Shown one piece after another: positions 9,109 through 17,522 of a DNA stretch of 64,000 bases. The translations under genes were made by a program, and so were the position numbers. Numbering within the stretch: position 1 is the stretch's first letter; the number at the start of each line of letters is the position of its first letter. The notes beneath the pieces were generated by a model that did not search any database, had not been told where the DNA came from, and saw only the letters and a program-made list of their open reading frames with translations. The DNA is from Phycisphaerales bacterium UBA5793 (GTDB taxonomy: Bacteria > Planctomycetota > Phycisphaerae > Phycisphaerales > UBA5793). The stretch lies in the NCBI GenBank assembly GCA_002418285.1, contig DIDT01000049.1, positions 103,869 through 167,868 of the forward strand. Direction: 5' to 3'.

Positions 9109-10845
9109 TCACGGCGTCGGAATCGCCCGACTCGTCGCACACGCACCCAGATCGATCGCTTGCAACAGCACGCGGCCGCCGCAGGCAAACGCCGGCACAT
9201 GCGGGTTCAGTATGGCCACGCCCGATCCGTTCGCCGTCGCGATCGCACCCACCTGGACCGTGCCGTTCAGGCACAGCGTCGTTCCGTGGCAGGGCTGGTT
9301 GTTGGGAATCACGAACTGCCCCATGCCGCGCGCATACAGGAACGCGACCCGACCACCCGGCGTCGCGTCGCGCGCCACGAGGTGCAATTGCCCCGGGCAA
9401 GCGCCGCTGACGACCAGATCAATGGGCACGAAACCAAGCGTGCCGGTGCCGGTCCTGATCTTCTGCGCGTGGATGTCGCTCGCTCCCGTCCCGCCGTGCT
9501 GCCAGACGAGCATCGCGGTTTCCCCCCCCAACCTGGATGCCAGGAGACGCGAGCGCTCGAGCCCGCCCGGCGTGACGTCGACGATCTCCGGCGACCAGAT
9601 GAAGTTGCCCTCCGAATCCAGCCCCGCCGCACGCACGCTGTCGTTACCGAAACCCGCGCTCTCGATAAAAGAAACCATCACCCGACCGGCGAACGTCGCG
9701 TTGATCGATCGATAGTCCGTCGAACCACTCAGCGGCCGAATGACCTTGCCGGTGCTGCCCCAAAGCCGATTGCCCGAGGCATCAATGGCCTGCCCGTACA
9801 CACCGCGATTCGCCTGGGCGTTGCTCTCTTCCATCCAGAACACGTGAATTGTGTTGGATGTGCCGTCAAGGATGGCTCTCGGCGAGACACGATCATGCGC
9901 TGCGTCGGTCGAAACGGCGATGCCGTTGTGGGGAAAATACTCCGTCCCATCAGACTCGATGTGCTGCACCAGGCATTCGAGATTGGGACTCGCCGTGTTG
10001 TACCACGCAAACACCGCCCCGCCAAAGGGGTCAGCGACCAGGGGCGGGAAGTTACCAAACTGCAGCGAGCCACCGTCGAACACCGCCACCCCGCCCGAGC
10101 CCCATTGGAAACTTCCGTCTGCGGCAACGCGCTGCGCGTAAAGATGCTTTGGAGCGTTGAATGAAGTACTGCTGACCCACGACACGATCACGCTGTCGTC
10201 CTGCATACCGCCGATGTGCGAGCCCTCGAGATCGCACAGTGAAAGCGAGGCATTGGGGTCACTGATGATCACATCATTTGGCCACAGGACATTGCCCGTT
10301 GCATCCAGACGCTGGAGGTGGATCTCAGCGTCATTGATCCAGCCGACGACAATGTTGCCTTCAAACGTGGGCGTGATCTTCGGATTGGCGACGAACGCCG
10401 AGCCATCGCCGAACTGGATGCCATTGGCGCCCCACGGCATTGCTCCGGTGCTCTTGACGAGCTGAGCCGTCACTTTGGTGCCTCCGAAACGATCGTCGCG
10501 AAAGATCAGCAGCGCCGAGTTGCCCCCGTCGACCGCCAGGTCATAGTCCTGCGTCGAACTGAAACTTCGATCCGCAATCAGCAGGCCGTTGTGCGCAAAC
10601 GTTTCCTGACCCTGCGCGTCGAGACGCTGAAGGCGAACGTCGTATCCGCCCGCACTGTTGTCAAACCACGAATTCCAAGTCGCGTAATCAGCCGCATCCA
10701 CGACCTTCGGCTGCACCTGCTCACCGGAAAGATCCGAGAGAATGACATCCGTCGCCGGCCCGCAATTCTGCGCTTTGGCGATAGTGGTCAGCGAACCCGC
10801 CGCAACCGCGGCAGCCAAACCAAGTGAAAAATGGAACAGTCGCAT
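9109..10845 (-). CDS. Large secreted protein with planctomycete-type C-terminal domain
   Basis: ATG 10845 follows a GGAG ribosome site and starts a signal peptide (MRLFHFSLGLAAAVAAGSL ... AKAQ). The remaining roughly 550 residues look like a beta-rich extracellular protein. It carries repeated segments of the type VQRIDADGxxxWGxxG (for example LYAQRVAADGSFQWGSGG and LQRLDATGNVLW), suggesting beta-propeller blades. The last about 100 residues form a separate unit (ACPGQLHLV, ATPGGRVAFLYARG, FVIPNNQPC, ACGGRVLLQAIDL). It recurs at the end of the FG-GAP protein at 22.3 kb and, more weakly, of the HAF protein at 38.4 kb. No catalytic motif was recognised; a surface or extracellular role is inferred. 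Confidence 0.82.
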   Translation of the reverse strand: MRLFHFSLGLAAAVAAGSLTTIAKAQNCGPATDVILSDLSGEQVQPKVVDAADYATWNSWFDNSAGGYDVRLQRLDAQGQETFAHNGLLIADRSFSSTQDYDLAVDGGNSALLIFRDDRFGGTKVTAQLVKSTGAMPWGANGIQFGDGSAFVANPKITPTFEGNIVVGWINDAEIHLQRLDATGNVLWPNDVIISDPNASLSLCDLEGSHIGGMQDDSVIVSWVSSTSFNAPKHLYAQRVAADGSFQWGSGGVAVFDGGSLQFGNFPPLVADPFGGAVFAWYNTASPNLECLVQHIESDGTEYFPHNGIAVSTDAAHDRVSPRAILDGTSNTIHVFWMEESNAQANRGVYGQAIDASGNRLWGSTGKVIRPLSGSTDYRSINATFAGRVMVSFIESAGFGNDSVRAAGLDSEGNFIWSPEIVDVTPGGLERSRLLASRLGGETAMLVWQHGGTGASDIHAQKIRTGTGTLGFVPIDLVVSGACPGQLHLVARDATPGGRVAFLYARGMGQFVIPNNQPCHGTTLCLNGTVQVGAIATANGSGVAILNPHVPAFACGGRVLLQAIDLGACATSRAIPTP

Positions 10846-11246
10846 CTCCACGCTCCTTTGTCCCCACAAGGACAGTGTTCGTTCTGGTTCCTGAATTGCA
10901 CATCAGCCGTCGCCGCAGGACTCCCCTCCGTGCGCGGCCGTGAAGCCCCCGCCCGACCAAAGCCGCACCGGGAGCGCCTCAAAACAACAGCCTACCAGAC
11001 GTCGGGCATCGGTGCAACAGAAAAACGACCCTCCGCCTGCAGATTCGCTGGATTGAGAGCCAGGCCTCTCACCAGCTGTCCGCCTTCCCGCTCTGACTGA
11101 GGCCAGCGAGACGGAGCGGCGATTGACGGTTTCCCCGGGAGACTGGAGATTGATCTCCCCGCTCGAATACTCGTCTTCGGACGCAATTCTCAGATTTTCA
11201 TCCTCGGCCACTGGAATCGCGGACAACGCAAGCTATTATTTGCACA
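10846..11246. other. Intergenic stretch upstream of arsR
   Basis: About 400 bases separate the divergent secreted-protein gene and arsR. It contains a small perfect inverted repeat near 11145-11158 (GGAGAT and ATCTCC arms with a 2-base loop) and, at the arsR end, the spaced GCAA/TTGC words described separately. No gene or clear RNA is seen. Confidence 0.4.
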
Positions 11247-11263
11247 ATGACGCAAGTACGCAA
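11228..11263 (+). promoter_or_regulatory. Candidate ArsR operator overlapping the arsR start codon
   Basis: GCAA at 11228, TTGC at 11240 and GCAA at 11252 are each separated by exactly 8 bases, giving two overlapping inverted repeats; another GCAA begins at 11260. The array covers the arsR ATG at 11247. Autoregulation of arsR operons by a dyad near the start is common. That this dyad is the site is inference from spacing alone. Confidence 0.35.
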
Positions 11264-11729
11264 GAACCAGCCCGGAGGTAACACCAAGGGCCTTTCAGCC
11301 GCCTCCGCCTGCTGCCCCAACCTCGCCGACCTCCTCGACCCCAGGCTCTTCCGCGCTCTGGCCGACGCCAACCGCCTCAGCCTCTTCATGCGCCTCGCCG
11401 CGTGCGGCAAGCCCTGCACGGTCGGCGAACTCAACGCCTGCTGCCCCGTCGATCTCTCCGTCGTCTCCCGCCACCTCGCCATCCTCCGCGATGCCGGCGC
11501 CCTCGAATCCACCAAGCGCGGCAAGGAGGTCTACTACCGCCTCCGCTTCGAGACACTCGTCCCCCTGATGCGCGGCATCGCCGGGGCTCTCGAAACCTGC
11601 CAGTGCGAAACCAATTCCTGCTGCTTCAGCGCGATCGACAGCGCTGCTTCCGAACCATCCACCACGGCCCAGCGCCCCGCGCCGAGCCAATCCGAACCCA
11701 CTCCCCCCCAAAAGGACCAGTCATCATGA
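11247..11729 (+). CDS. arsR: ArsR-family metal/arsenic-responsive repressor
   Basis: This 160-residue winged-helix regulator normally represses its own operon until a metal or As(III) binds. The DNA-binding region is recognisable (LFRALADANRLSLFMRLA, then VDLSVVSRHLAILRDAGAL and GKEVYYRL in the wing). Cysteine pairs lie at the N-terminus (ACCP), just before the recognition helix (NACCPVD) and in the tail (CQCETNSCC), and could bind As(III) or a thiophilic metal. Its stop overlaps the next start as ATGA, so it is translationally coupled to the arsenite methyltransferase gene. That pairing is the main argument for arsenic as the inducer. Confidence 0.92.
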   Translation: MTQVRKNQPGGNTKGLSAASACCPNLADLLDPRLFRALADANRLSLFMRLAACGKPCTVGELNACCPVDLSVVSRHLAILRDAGALESTKRGKEVYYRLRFETLVPLMRGIAGALETCQCETNSCCFSAIDSAASEPSTTAQRPAPSQSEPTPPQKDQSS

Positions 11730-12592
11730 GTACCAGAGAAGCTCAAATCCGCGAACATGTCTCCAACGCCTACACCAAGGCCGTCAATTCCCCCGGCGGC
11801 AGTTGCTGCGGAGGAATGCACCCCCAACAGAAAGGAACCGTCGTCAAGTTCTCCGGCTACGAAGGCACCCAATTGAGCGAACTCCCCGCCGACGCCGTCG
11901 AGAACTCCTTCGGCTGCGGCAACCCACTCGCCTTCAGCGAGGTCAAACAGGGCGACACCGTGATCGACCTTGGCAGCGGCGCCGGCATCGACCTGCTCAT
12001 TGCCGCAAAGAAAACCGGGCCGACCGGCCACGTCATCGGCATCGACATGACCGACGCCATGATCGAACGCGCCACCGCCAACATCGCCACCGCCGGCGTC
12101 AGCGACTATGTTGAAGTTCGTAAGGGACTCATCGAAGAAATGCCCGTCGAGAGCGGCACCGTCGACTGGGTCATCTCCAACTGCGTGATCAATCTCTCTC
12201 CCGAAAAGGACAAGGTCTTCGCCGAGATCGCCCGCGTCCTCAAGCCCGGCGGCCGCATGCTCGTCTCCGATATCGTCGTCGACAACCTTCCGGAAGAACT
12301 CCGCCGCAATCAGGCGCTCTACAACTCCTGCGTCTCCGGCGCCGTCAGCGAGAAGGACTACCTCGCCGGACTGCGCAAGGCCGGCCTGACCGATCTGCAG
12401 GTCCGCAAGCGCCACGTCTACGACGATTGCCAGTTGGAAGCCCTCATCGAAAGCGAGATCGTCGAACCGAGCGAGCGCAAGAGCGGCTGTGGATGCGGCT
12501 GCTCCGGCATCGGCGATGTCGACGTCGCCCAGATGGCCACCCGCGCCGCGGGCAAGGTCGCCAGCATCAGTGTCTTCGCAAAAAAACCTTGA
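11726..12592 (+). CDS. arsM: Arsenite S-adenosylmethionine methyltransferase ArsM
   Basis: ArsM transfers methyl groups from SAM to As(III), giving methylated and volatile arsenicals. The 288-residue protein begins at ATG 11726 inside the arsR stop. SAM motif I is VIDLGSGAGID and motif II is GIDMTDAMIERA. The conserved cysteines of ArsM enzymes are seen in SCCGG, FGCGNP, SNCVINLS and YNSCVSGA. The C-terminal GCGCGCSG cluster is a further thiol-rich site. Together with arsR this makes a minimal arsenic detoxification operon; no efflux pump or reductase is adjacent. Confidence 0.95.
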   Translation: MSTREAQIREHVSNAYTKAVNSPGGSCCGGMHPQQKGTVVKFSGYEGTQLSELPADAVENSFGCGNPLAFSEVKQGDTVIDLGSGAGIDLLIAAKKTGPTGHVIGIDMTDAMIERATANIATAGVSDYVEVRKGLIEEMPVESGTVDWVISNCVINLSPEKDKVFAEIARVLKPGGRMLVSDIVVDNLPEELRRNQALYNSCVSGAVSEKDYLAGLRKAGLTDLQVRKRHVYDDCQLEALIESEIVEPSERKSGCGCGCSGIGDVDVAQMATRAAGKVASISVFAKKP

Positions 12593-12604
12593 CCTACCCA
12601 GCCG

Positions 12605-12645
12605 CTTGCGGCTTCGTGATAGTCCGTCCATCACGAAGCCGCGAG
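12605..12645. terminator. Long hairpin after arsM
   Basis: Sixteen bases (ending in GCGGCTTCGTGAT) pair with ATCACGAAGCCGCGAG across a 9-base loop, with a single G-U pair. It lies 12 bases after the arsM stop. The lack of a T run means it may be a transcript-end stabiliser or a factor-dependent terminator rather than a classical one. Confidence 0.5.
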
Positions 12646-12726
12646 CGACCCAGTCTGGCCCGTGTGCACTCGACGTCGCTTCCCGGGGAGCGGTAAGCGC
12701 TACCCCACTCAGACCTACTATTCCTC

Positions 12727-13014
12727 ATGCCGGCAAAAACCCGAGACGAGTATCTCAACTCCGTATCTGAGCAGCAGCGCAAATCCCGCGTCGCGAGCGC
12801 ATCATGGCCGCGCCGAATCGCTCAATTCGTTGCTTATGTAGCGGGAGAGGCGGCAGTATCGGTTGGCATCCTGGCGGGGCTGATCGCTGCGCTCGTACTC
12901 TGCCTGGGAATGGGAATGCAGATCAAGATTGCCGCACTGATCGGACTTGGGATCGCTGTCATGATTGCGATCTTGTGGACCTATGGATTCGGAAAGATTC
13001 AAGAGCGGATCTAG
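12727..13014 (+). CDS. Small two-helix membrane protein, unknown function
   Basis: This is a 95-residue frame. A charged N-terminus (about 30 residues, rich in Arg/Lys/Ser) precedes two strong hydrophobic helices, approximately residues 35-60 (VAGEAAVSVGILAGLIAALV) and 64-87 (IKIAALIGLGIAVMIAILWTYG), and a short basic tail. The amphipathic and hydrophobic layout argues for a real protein. No ribosome site is obvious and I recognise no family. It lies between arsM and the carbamoyltransferase gene on the same strand. Confidence 0.5.
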   Translation: MPAKTRDEYLNSVSEQQRKSRVASASWPRRIAQFVAYVAGEAAVSVGILAGLIAALVLCLGMGMQIKIAALIGLGIAVMIAILWTYGFGKIQERI

Positions 13015-13085
13015 ATCCCCCCATTGACGACTGTTTGCGTCTTCTGCCGCGCTTTGCAATAACAGATTTCCGCCTAGCATGCCCC

Positions 13086-14090
13086 ATGCGACATTTTCTC
13101 ACCACCGCCGACTGGTCTCGCGCTGATCTCCAACGCCTTCTCGACGAGGCCAAGCGCCTCAAGTCCAATCCGATTCAGCCGCGTCTGAAAGACAAGGCCA
13201 TCGCCTTGCTCTTCTTCAATCCTTCCCTGCGGACGCGAAGCAGCTTCGAGATCGGCGCCTTCCAGCTCGGCGCTCACGCCGTCGTCCTCGAGCCCGGCAA
13301 GGGCGCCTGGCCCATCGAGTTCGAAGAAGGCGTCGTCATGGACAAGGAGCCCGAAGAGCACATTGCCGAGGTCGCGCGGGTGCTCTCTCGCTATTGCGAC
13401 GCCATTGCCGTCCGCGCCTTTCCCAAGTTCATCGACTGGTCCATCGATCGCCAGGATCGTGTCATCCACCAGTTCGCCCGCTACGCGACGGTCCCCGTCA
13501 TCAACATGGAGACCATCACCCACCCCTGCCAGGAGATGGCGCTCATGCTCGCCCTGCAGGAGCGCTTCGGCGGCCAGTGTGATGGCAGGAAGTTCGTGCT
13601 CACGTGGACCTACCACCCCAAGCCGCTCAACACCGCCGTCGCCAACTCCGCCCTGCTTATCGCCAGCAAGTTCGGCATGGATGTGACGCTCCTCTGCCCC
13701 ACGCCCGAATATGCCCTCGACGAGCGCTACATGACGCTTGCCAAGCAGTACACGAGCGAGAACGGCTGCAGCCTCACCATGACGCACGACATCGAAGCCG
13801 CGTACAAGGGCGCCGACATCGTCTATGCCAAGAGTTGGGGCGCGCTGCCTTACTTCGGCAAGTGGGAGCCTGAGAAGCCCATCCGCGACAAACACAAGCA
13901 CTTCATCGTGGATGAACCCAAGATGGCGATGACCAACAACGGTCTCTTCAGCCACTGTCTGCCCGTGCGGCGAAACGTCAAAGTCACTGACGGCGTGCTC
14001 AACTCACCCAACTGCATCGCCATCGACGAAGCGGAAAATCGTCTCCACGTCCAGAAGGCGATCATGGACGACCTGATCAATCATCAGTGA
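13086..14090 (+). CDS. argF': N-acetylornithine carbamoyltransferase (ArgF'-type)
   Basis: This arginine-pathway enzyme carbamoylates N-acetyl-L-ornithine instead of ornithine, giving N-acetylcitrulline. The 334-residue protein, beginning MRHFLTTADWSRADL, matches the Xanthomonas type throughout as I recall it. It has the carbamoyl-phosphate loop NPSLRTRSSFE, the HAVVLEPGKGAWPIEF segment, ITHPCQEMA, TWTYHPKPLNTAVANSA, WGALPYFGKWEPEKPIRD and HCLPVRRN. In PEEHIAEVARVL a Glu occupies the position associated with N-acetyl rather than N-succinyl specificity. It overlaps the sirtuin gene by 4 bases (GTGA), so the two are probably co-translated. The final deacetylation of acetylcitrulline must be supplied elsewhere. 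Confidence 0.93.
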   Translation: MRHFLTTADWSRADLQRLLDEAKRLKSNPIQPRLKDKAIALLFFNPSLRTRSSFEIGAFQLGAHAVVLEPGKGAWPIEFEEGVVMDKEPEEHIAEVARVLSRYCDAIAVRAFPKFIDWSIDRQDRVIHQFARYATVPVINMETITHPCQEMALMLALQERFGGQCDGRKFVLTWTYHPKPLNTAVANSALLIASKFGMDVTLLCPTPEYALDERYMTLAKQYTSENGCSLTMTHDIEAAYKGADIVYAKSWGALPYFGKWEPEKPIRDKHKHFIVDEPKMAMTNNGLFSHCLPVRRNVKVTDGVLNSPNCIAIDEAENRLHVQKAIMDDLINHQ

Positions 14091-14857
14091 GTGGTGTGGA
14101 ATTCAACTCGGATCTCCTCGCAGCACTGCGCGATGCGAAGCACATCGCCATCCTCACCGGCGCCGGTGTCAGTGCTGAAAGCGGCGTGCCGACTTTTCGC
14201 GATGCGCTCACAGGTCTGTGGGCAAAGTACGACCCCATGCAGCTCGCCACTCCTGAGGCGTACGCGCGCGATCCCGAAACCGTCTCGCGCTGGTATGACC
14301 AGCGCCGGCTCAATGTCCTCAAGTGCAAACCCAATCCAGCCCACATCGCACTCGCCACATGGCAGCGCGAGTGTGCCCAGCGTGGCCAGGCATTCACGCT
14401 CATCACGCAAAACGTCGATCGACTTCATCAGGCCGCCGGCAGCGCTGACGTGATCGAAGTGCACGGCTCACTCATCGAGTGGCGATGCACCAGAACCATG
14501 CAGGTGCGCGAATACCGCGGCGGCGCGTTCCCGCAATACCCCATGCCATCCGAGCACGGCGGCCTGCTGCGCCCCAACGTCGTCTGGTTCGGCGAGCCGC
14601 TGCCCGAAGAAGCGGCCTACGCCGCCGAGCACGCCGCCGGCTTCTGCGATGTCTTCATCTCCATCGGCACCAGCGCCCTCGTCTACCCCGCCGCCGGCTA
14701 CGTCCACCTCGCCAAGTCATCGGGCGCCGTCACAGCCGAGATCAATCGCGATCCGACCCCGGCAACAGATATCGTCGATTACTCGATGCTCGGCCTCGCT
14801 GGCGAAATCGTTCCGGCGCTGCTCGTGTCACTGAATGCCACCACACGCCCACGATGA
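14087..14857 (+). CDS. cobB: Sir2-family NAD-dependent protein deacylase lacking most zinc cysteines
   Basis: This 256-residue sirtuin removes acyl groups from lysine using NAD+. It starts at GTG 14087 within the previous stop. Catalytic parts are intact: GAGVSAESGVPTFRD (NAD binding), QNVDRLHQAAG, the catalytic His in IEVHGSL, VVWFGEPLP and GTSALVYPA. WYDQRR has the Tyr and Arg that class III sirtuins use to bind succinyl or malonyl groups, so desuccinylase activity is plausible. Oddly, the zinc module, which normally has two CxxC pairs between EVHG and LLRP, keeps one Cys (EWRCTRTM) and has no others. The fold may be held without zinc here. It sits in a run with argF', bioA and a glycosyltransferase. 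Confidence 0.9.
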   Translation: MSGVEFNSDLLAALRDAKHIAILTGAGVSAESGVPTFRDALTGLWAKYDPMQLATPEAYARDPETVSRWYDQRRLNVLKCKPNPAHIALATWQRECAQRGQAFTLITQNVDRLHQAAGSADVIEVHGSLIEWRCTRTMQVREYRGGAFPQYPMPSEHGGLLRPNVVWFGEPLPEEAAYAAEHAAGFCDVFISIGTSALVYPAAGYVHLAKSSGAVTAEINRDPTPATDIVDYSMLGLAGEIVPALLVSLNATTRPR

Positions 14858-14912
14858 GGCTCTGCGAATCATGGGATGCAATCACCCCTGACTCGCATAC
14901 ACTCGTCGCGAC

Positions 14913-16358
14913 ATGACTTCCGACCCCAAAACCACGCGCCTCGCCGCTCTCGATCACGCCCACGCGTGGCATCCCTTCACGCCCATGCGCCAATGGCGCG
15001 AAACTGAGCCCGTCATCATCGATTCCGCCGAGGGCGATGAACTCATCGACACCAATGGCAATCGCTACATCGACGGCGTCAGTTCGCTCTGGTGCAACAT
15101 GCACGGCCACCGCGTCCCCGAGATCGATCAGGCTGTCCGCGACCAACTCGATCGCGTCGCCCACAGCACCATGCTCGGCCTTGCGTCAACGCCATCGATT
15201 GAACTCGCCGCGCGTCTGGTGCGAGCTGCGAAGAGTCTGAATAACGCAAGGCAGCAGCGCGATCTGCCGCCGCGCGCTCCGCTCAACAAAGTCTTCTACT
15301 CCGACGCCGGTGCGACCGCGACCGAACTGGCCATCAAAATGGCCGTCGGCTATCAGCACCACTCCGGCCGACCCCAACGCAAGGCCATCATCGCCTTCAG
15401 CGGCGCCTACCACGGTGACACGGTCGGCGCGATGAGCGTCGGCTACAGCGAGACCTTCCATCGCCCCTTTGAATCACTCACCTTCCGCACCGTCTTCGCG
15501 CCTGCCCCGGACGTGACCAACGCCCCCGAGGCTCGCGAGACTGACTGGCCCTGGCACGATAAGTCATTGCGAAAGACCGTGCGCGATCGATGCCTGAAGC
15601 AACTCGACGCGGTTCTCGATGAACATGCTGATTCGATCGCCGCCGTTATGATCGAACCGCTCGTCCAGGGCGCCGCTGGTATCGTCACCCACCCCGAGGG
15701 GTTTCTCGCCGGAGTCGCGCAGCGCTGTGAGACGCGACACATTCCTCTCATCGCTGATGAAGTCGCTGTCGGCTTCTGTCGCACCGGCACACTCTTCGCC
15801 TGCGAGCAGGAAGGCGTCGTGCCCGATATCCTCTGCCTCGCCAAGGGAATCAGCGCCGGCTATCTCCCGCTCGCCGCCACACTGTGCACCGACGAAATCG
15901 AACAGGCGTTCTGCGGCGAAATCTGGGAGCACAAAACCCTCTACCACGGCCACACCTACACCGGCAACCCGCTCGGCTGCGCCGCCGCGCTGGCCAATCT
16001 CGATCTCATCGAGAAGCGCGACACCTGCGCCAACGCAAGACGTCATGCGGAGACCATGGCAACCGCACTTGATGACCTGCGCGAACATCCGAACGTCGGC
16101 GATGTGCGACAGCGCGGCGTCATGGTTGGCATCGATCTCGTCGCCAGTCGCCGACCTCGCACCGCCTTCGATCATCGGGCCCGCATCGGCCACGCCGTCT
16201 GCACCGCGGCCCGGGCAAAAGGCCTCATTATTCGACCCTTGGGCGACACCGTGATTCTGAACCCCATGCCAGGCATGAAAGCCGATACACTTAAGAAGAT
16301 GATGAAGATCGTCATCGAGACGATCCGCGGCTTCGACTTTGCCGCACTGGCTTCCTGA
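14913..16358 (+). CDS. bioA: Adenosylmethionine-8-amino-7-oxononanoate aminotransferase (BioA)
   Basis: This PLP enzyme of biotin synthesis makes 7,8-diaminopelargonate with SAM as amino donor. The 481 residues contain the BioA start WHPFTPMRQW, the substrate-site SSLWCNMHGHRVPEID, the PLP phosphate motif SDAGATATELAIKMA, FSGAYHGDTVGAMS, the cofactor Asp in IADEVAVGFCRTG, the Schiff-base Lys in CLAKGISAGYLPLAATL, and HGHTYTGNPLGCAAA. SSLWCNMHGH and the double Trp/Tyr features distinguish BioA from other class III aminotransferases. No other biotin genes are nearby. The product starts 55 bases after the sirtuin gene and is probably in the same transcript. Confidence 0.95.
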   Translation: MTSDPKTTRLAALDHAHAWHPFTPMRQWRETEPVIIDSAEGDELIDTNGNRYIDGVSSLWCNMHGHRVPEIDQAVRDQLDRVAHSTMLGLASTPSIELAARLVRAAKSLNNARQQRDLPPRAPLNKVFYSDAGATATELAIKMAVGYQHHSGRPQRKAIIAFSGAYHGDTVGAMSVGYSETFHRPFESLTFRTVFAPAPDVTNAPEARETDWPWHDKSLRKTVRDRCLKQLDAVLDEHADSIAAVMIEPLVQGAAGIVTHPEGFLAGVAQRCETRHIPLIADEVAVGFCRTGTLFACEQEGVVPDILCLAKGISAGYLPLAATLCTDEIEQAFCGEIWEHKTLYHGHTYTGNPLGCAAALANLDLIEKRDTCANARRHAETMATALDDLREHPNVGDVRQRGVMVGIDLVASRRPRTAFDHRARIGHAVCTAARAKGLIIRPLGDTVILNPMPGMKADTLKKMMKIVIETIRGFDFAALAS

Positions 16359-16381
16359 GCGCCGCCGCACCGGAGATTCTG

Positions 16382-17455
16382 ATGCTCGTCGCCCTGATGA
16401 TCGACGATGAGATAGGCCGCTGCGAACGCGACTGGTTCAATCGCACCGTCGTCGGCCTGCTTTCAGCCGGCCACCGCGTGGTGCGCCTGTTGCCAGATAC
16501 CCAACCCGACGATCCGCGCGTCGCGCTGACGCCGCACTTCATCTATCGAATTTCCGGCCTGCCCTGGACGGTTAACGCTTCGATTCGCCAGCTTTGCGAG
16601 TCACTCCAATCGAGCAAGCCGGATGTGATCCACGCCGTCGGCGCCGGTTCATGGCACGGGGCGCTGATGCTCGCCGGCCTGCTCGACTGCCCGGTCGCGC
16701 TGTCCGTCTGGTCGCGGGAACAGGCGAAGCTGGTGCAGCGCCACGCCGCCTCGGCCAATCTCGGCGCTGTGCTTCCCGCCGGCGAGGCGCTGGCTCGCGA
16801 CTGCGCCCGGTCCGTTTCGCGCGACTTGATCCAGATCGTGCCCATCGGCGTCTACGTCGCCCCGGAGCCGCATCGCATTCTCGCCCAGGTCGAGTTCAGC
16901 GTCGCGGTCATCCTCGCGGGCAGCGGAGCGCCGTACGCCGCCGTCGAATGTCTGATCGACGGCTTCGCGATGGTCGCCCCCGACTTTCCGCAAGTCACCG
17001 TCTTCGCCGACATCGACGAGGCCGTCAAGGCAAGATCATGGAAGCGGGCCGGCGACCGCTCGGTGCGCAATCAGTTCAGCATCATCCCCGATGTGCTCGA
17101 ACACCGCGAACTGGTGCTCTCCGCCAGTGTACTCGTGGTGCCTTCTCCCACCGGTCGCAACACCAGTTTCCTGCTCCAGGCAATGGCGGCGCCGATGGCG
17201 ACGGTCGCGGCGCGCGACGCCTATGTCGATGTGCTTGACGACAATGACGCCGCGACGATCCTCGATCACATCGAGCCCGCCGCCTGGGCCACGGCACTGC
17301 GCCGGCTGCTGTCGAGCCCCGATGCGGCCCGCGAACGCGCGGAAAGTGCGCGTCGCATCATCGCCGAGCGGCATTCGATGAGTGCTCAGAGCGATCTGTT
17401 GTCTTCAACTTACGACCGGATGCTGACGGGTGGCAATGTAACGCTTCCGGCCTGA
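16382..17455 (+). CDS. Glycosyltransferase family 4-like protein
   Basis: This 357-residue protein has two Rossmann-like halves. The N-terminal half has an acceptor-side pattern (FNRTVVGLLSAGHRVVRLLP and PDVIHAVGAGSWHGALMLAGLL). The C-terminal half has VAVILAGSGAPYAAVECLIDGFAM and a ASVLVVPSPTGRNTSFLLQAMAA segment, the usual GT-B nucleotide-sugar region, although the canonical E-x7-E is degenerate. Sugar donor and acceptor are unknown. A GGAG site precedes ATG 16382, 23 bases after bioA. Cell-surface glycan synthesis is the likely setting. Confidence 0.72.
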   Translation: MLVALMIDDEIGRCERDWFNRTVVGLLSAGHRVVRLLPDTQPDDPRVALTPHFIYRISGLPWTVNASIRQLCESLQSSKPDVIHAVGAGSWHGALMLAGLLDCPVALSVWSREQAKLVQRHAASANLGAVLPAGEALARDCARSVSRDLIQIVPIGVYVAPEPHRILAQVEFSVAVILAGSGAPYAAVECLIDGFAMVAPDFPQVTVFADIDEAVKARSWKRAGDRSVRNQFSIIPDVLEHRELVLSASVLVVPSPTGRNTSFLLQAMAAPMATVAARDAYVDVLDDNDAATILDHIEPAAWATALRRLLSSPDAARERAESARRIIAERHSMSAQSDLLSSTYDRMLTGGNVTLPA

Positions 17456-17487
17456 AGCCCACCGGTTCATCCCATTTGCGGGTGGTT

Positions 17488-17516
17488 TTGAGAACAAAAA
17501 TTTTCAGTTGTAAATG
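17488..17516 (+). promoter_or_regulatory. Candidate sigma-70 promoter of the first C-rich small RNA
   Basis: TTGAGA at 17488-17493 and TAAATG at 17511-17516 are separated by 17 bases in an AT-rich stretch that contrasts with the GC-rich surroundings. It lies 33 bases after the glycosyltransferase stop and would start a transcript near 17523. Confidence 0.4.
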
Positions 17517-17522
17517 GCCATA

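Noticed and set aside
10921..10930. CTCCCCTCCG as a third copy of the small-RNA motif
   Set aside because: Only ten bases match and no terminator hairpin follows.
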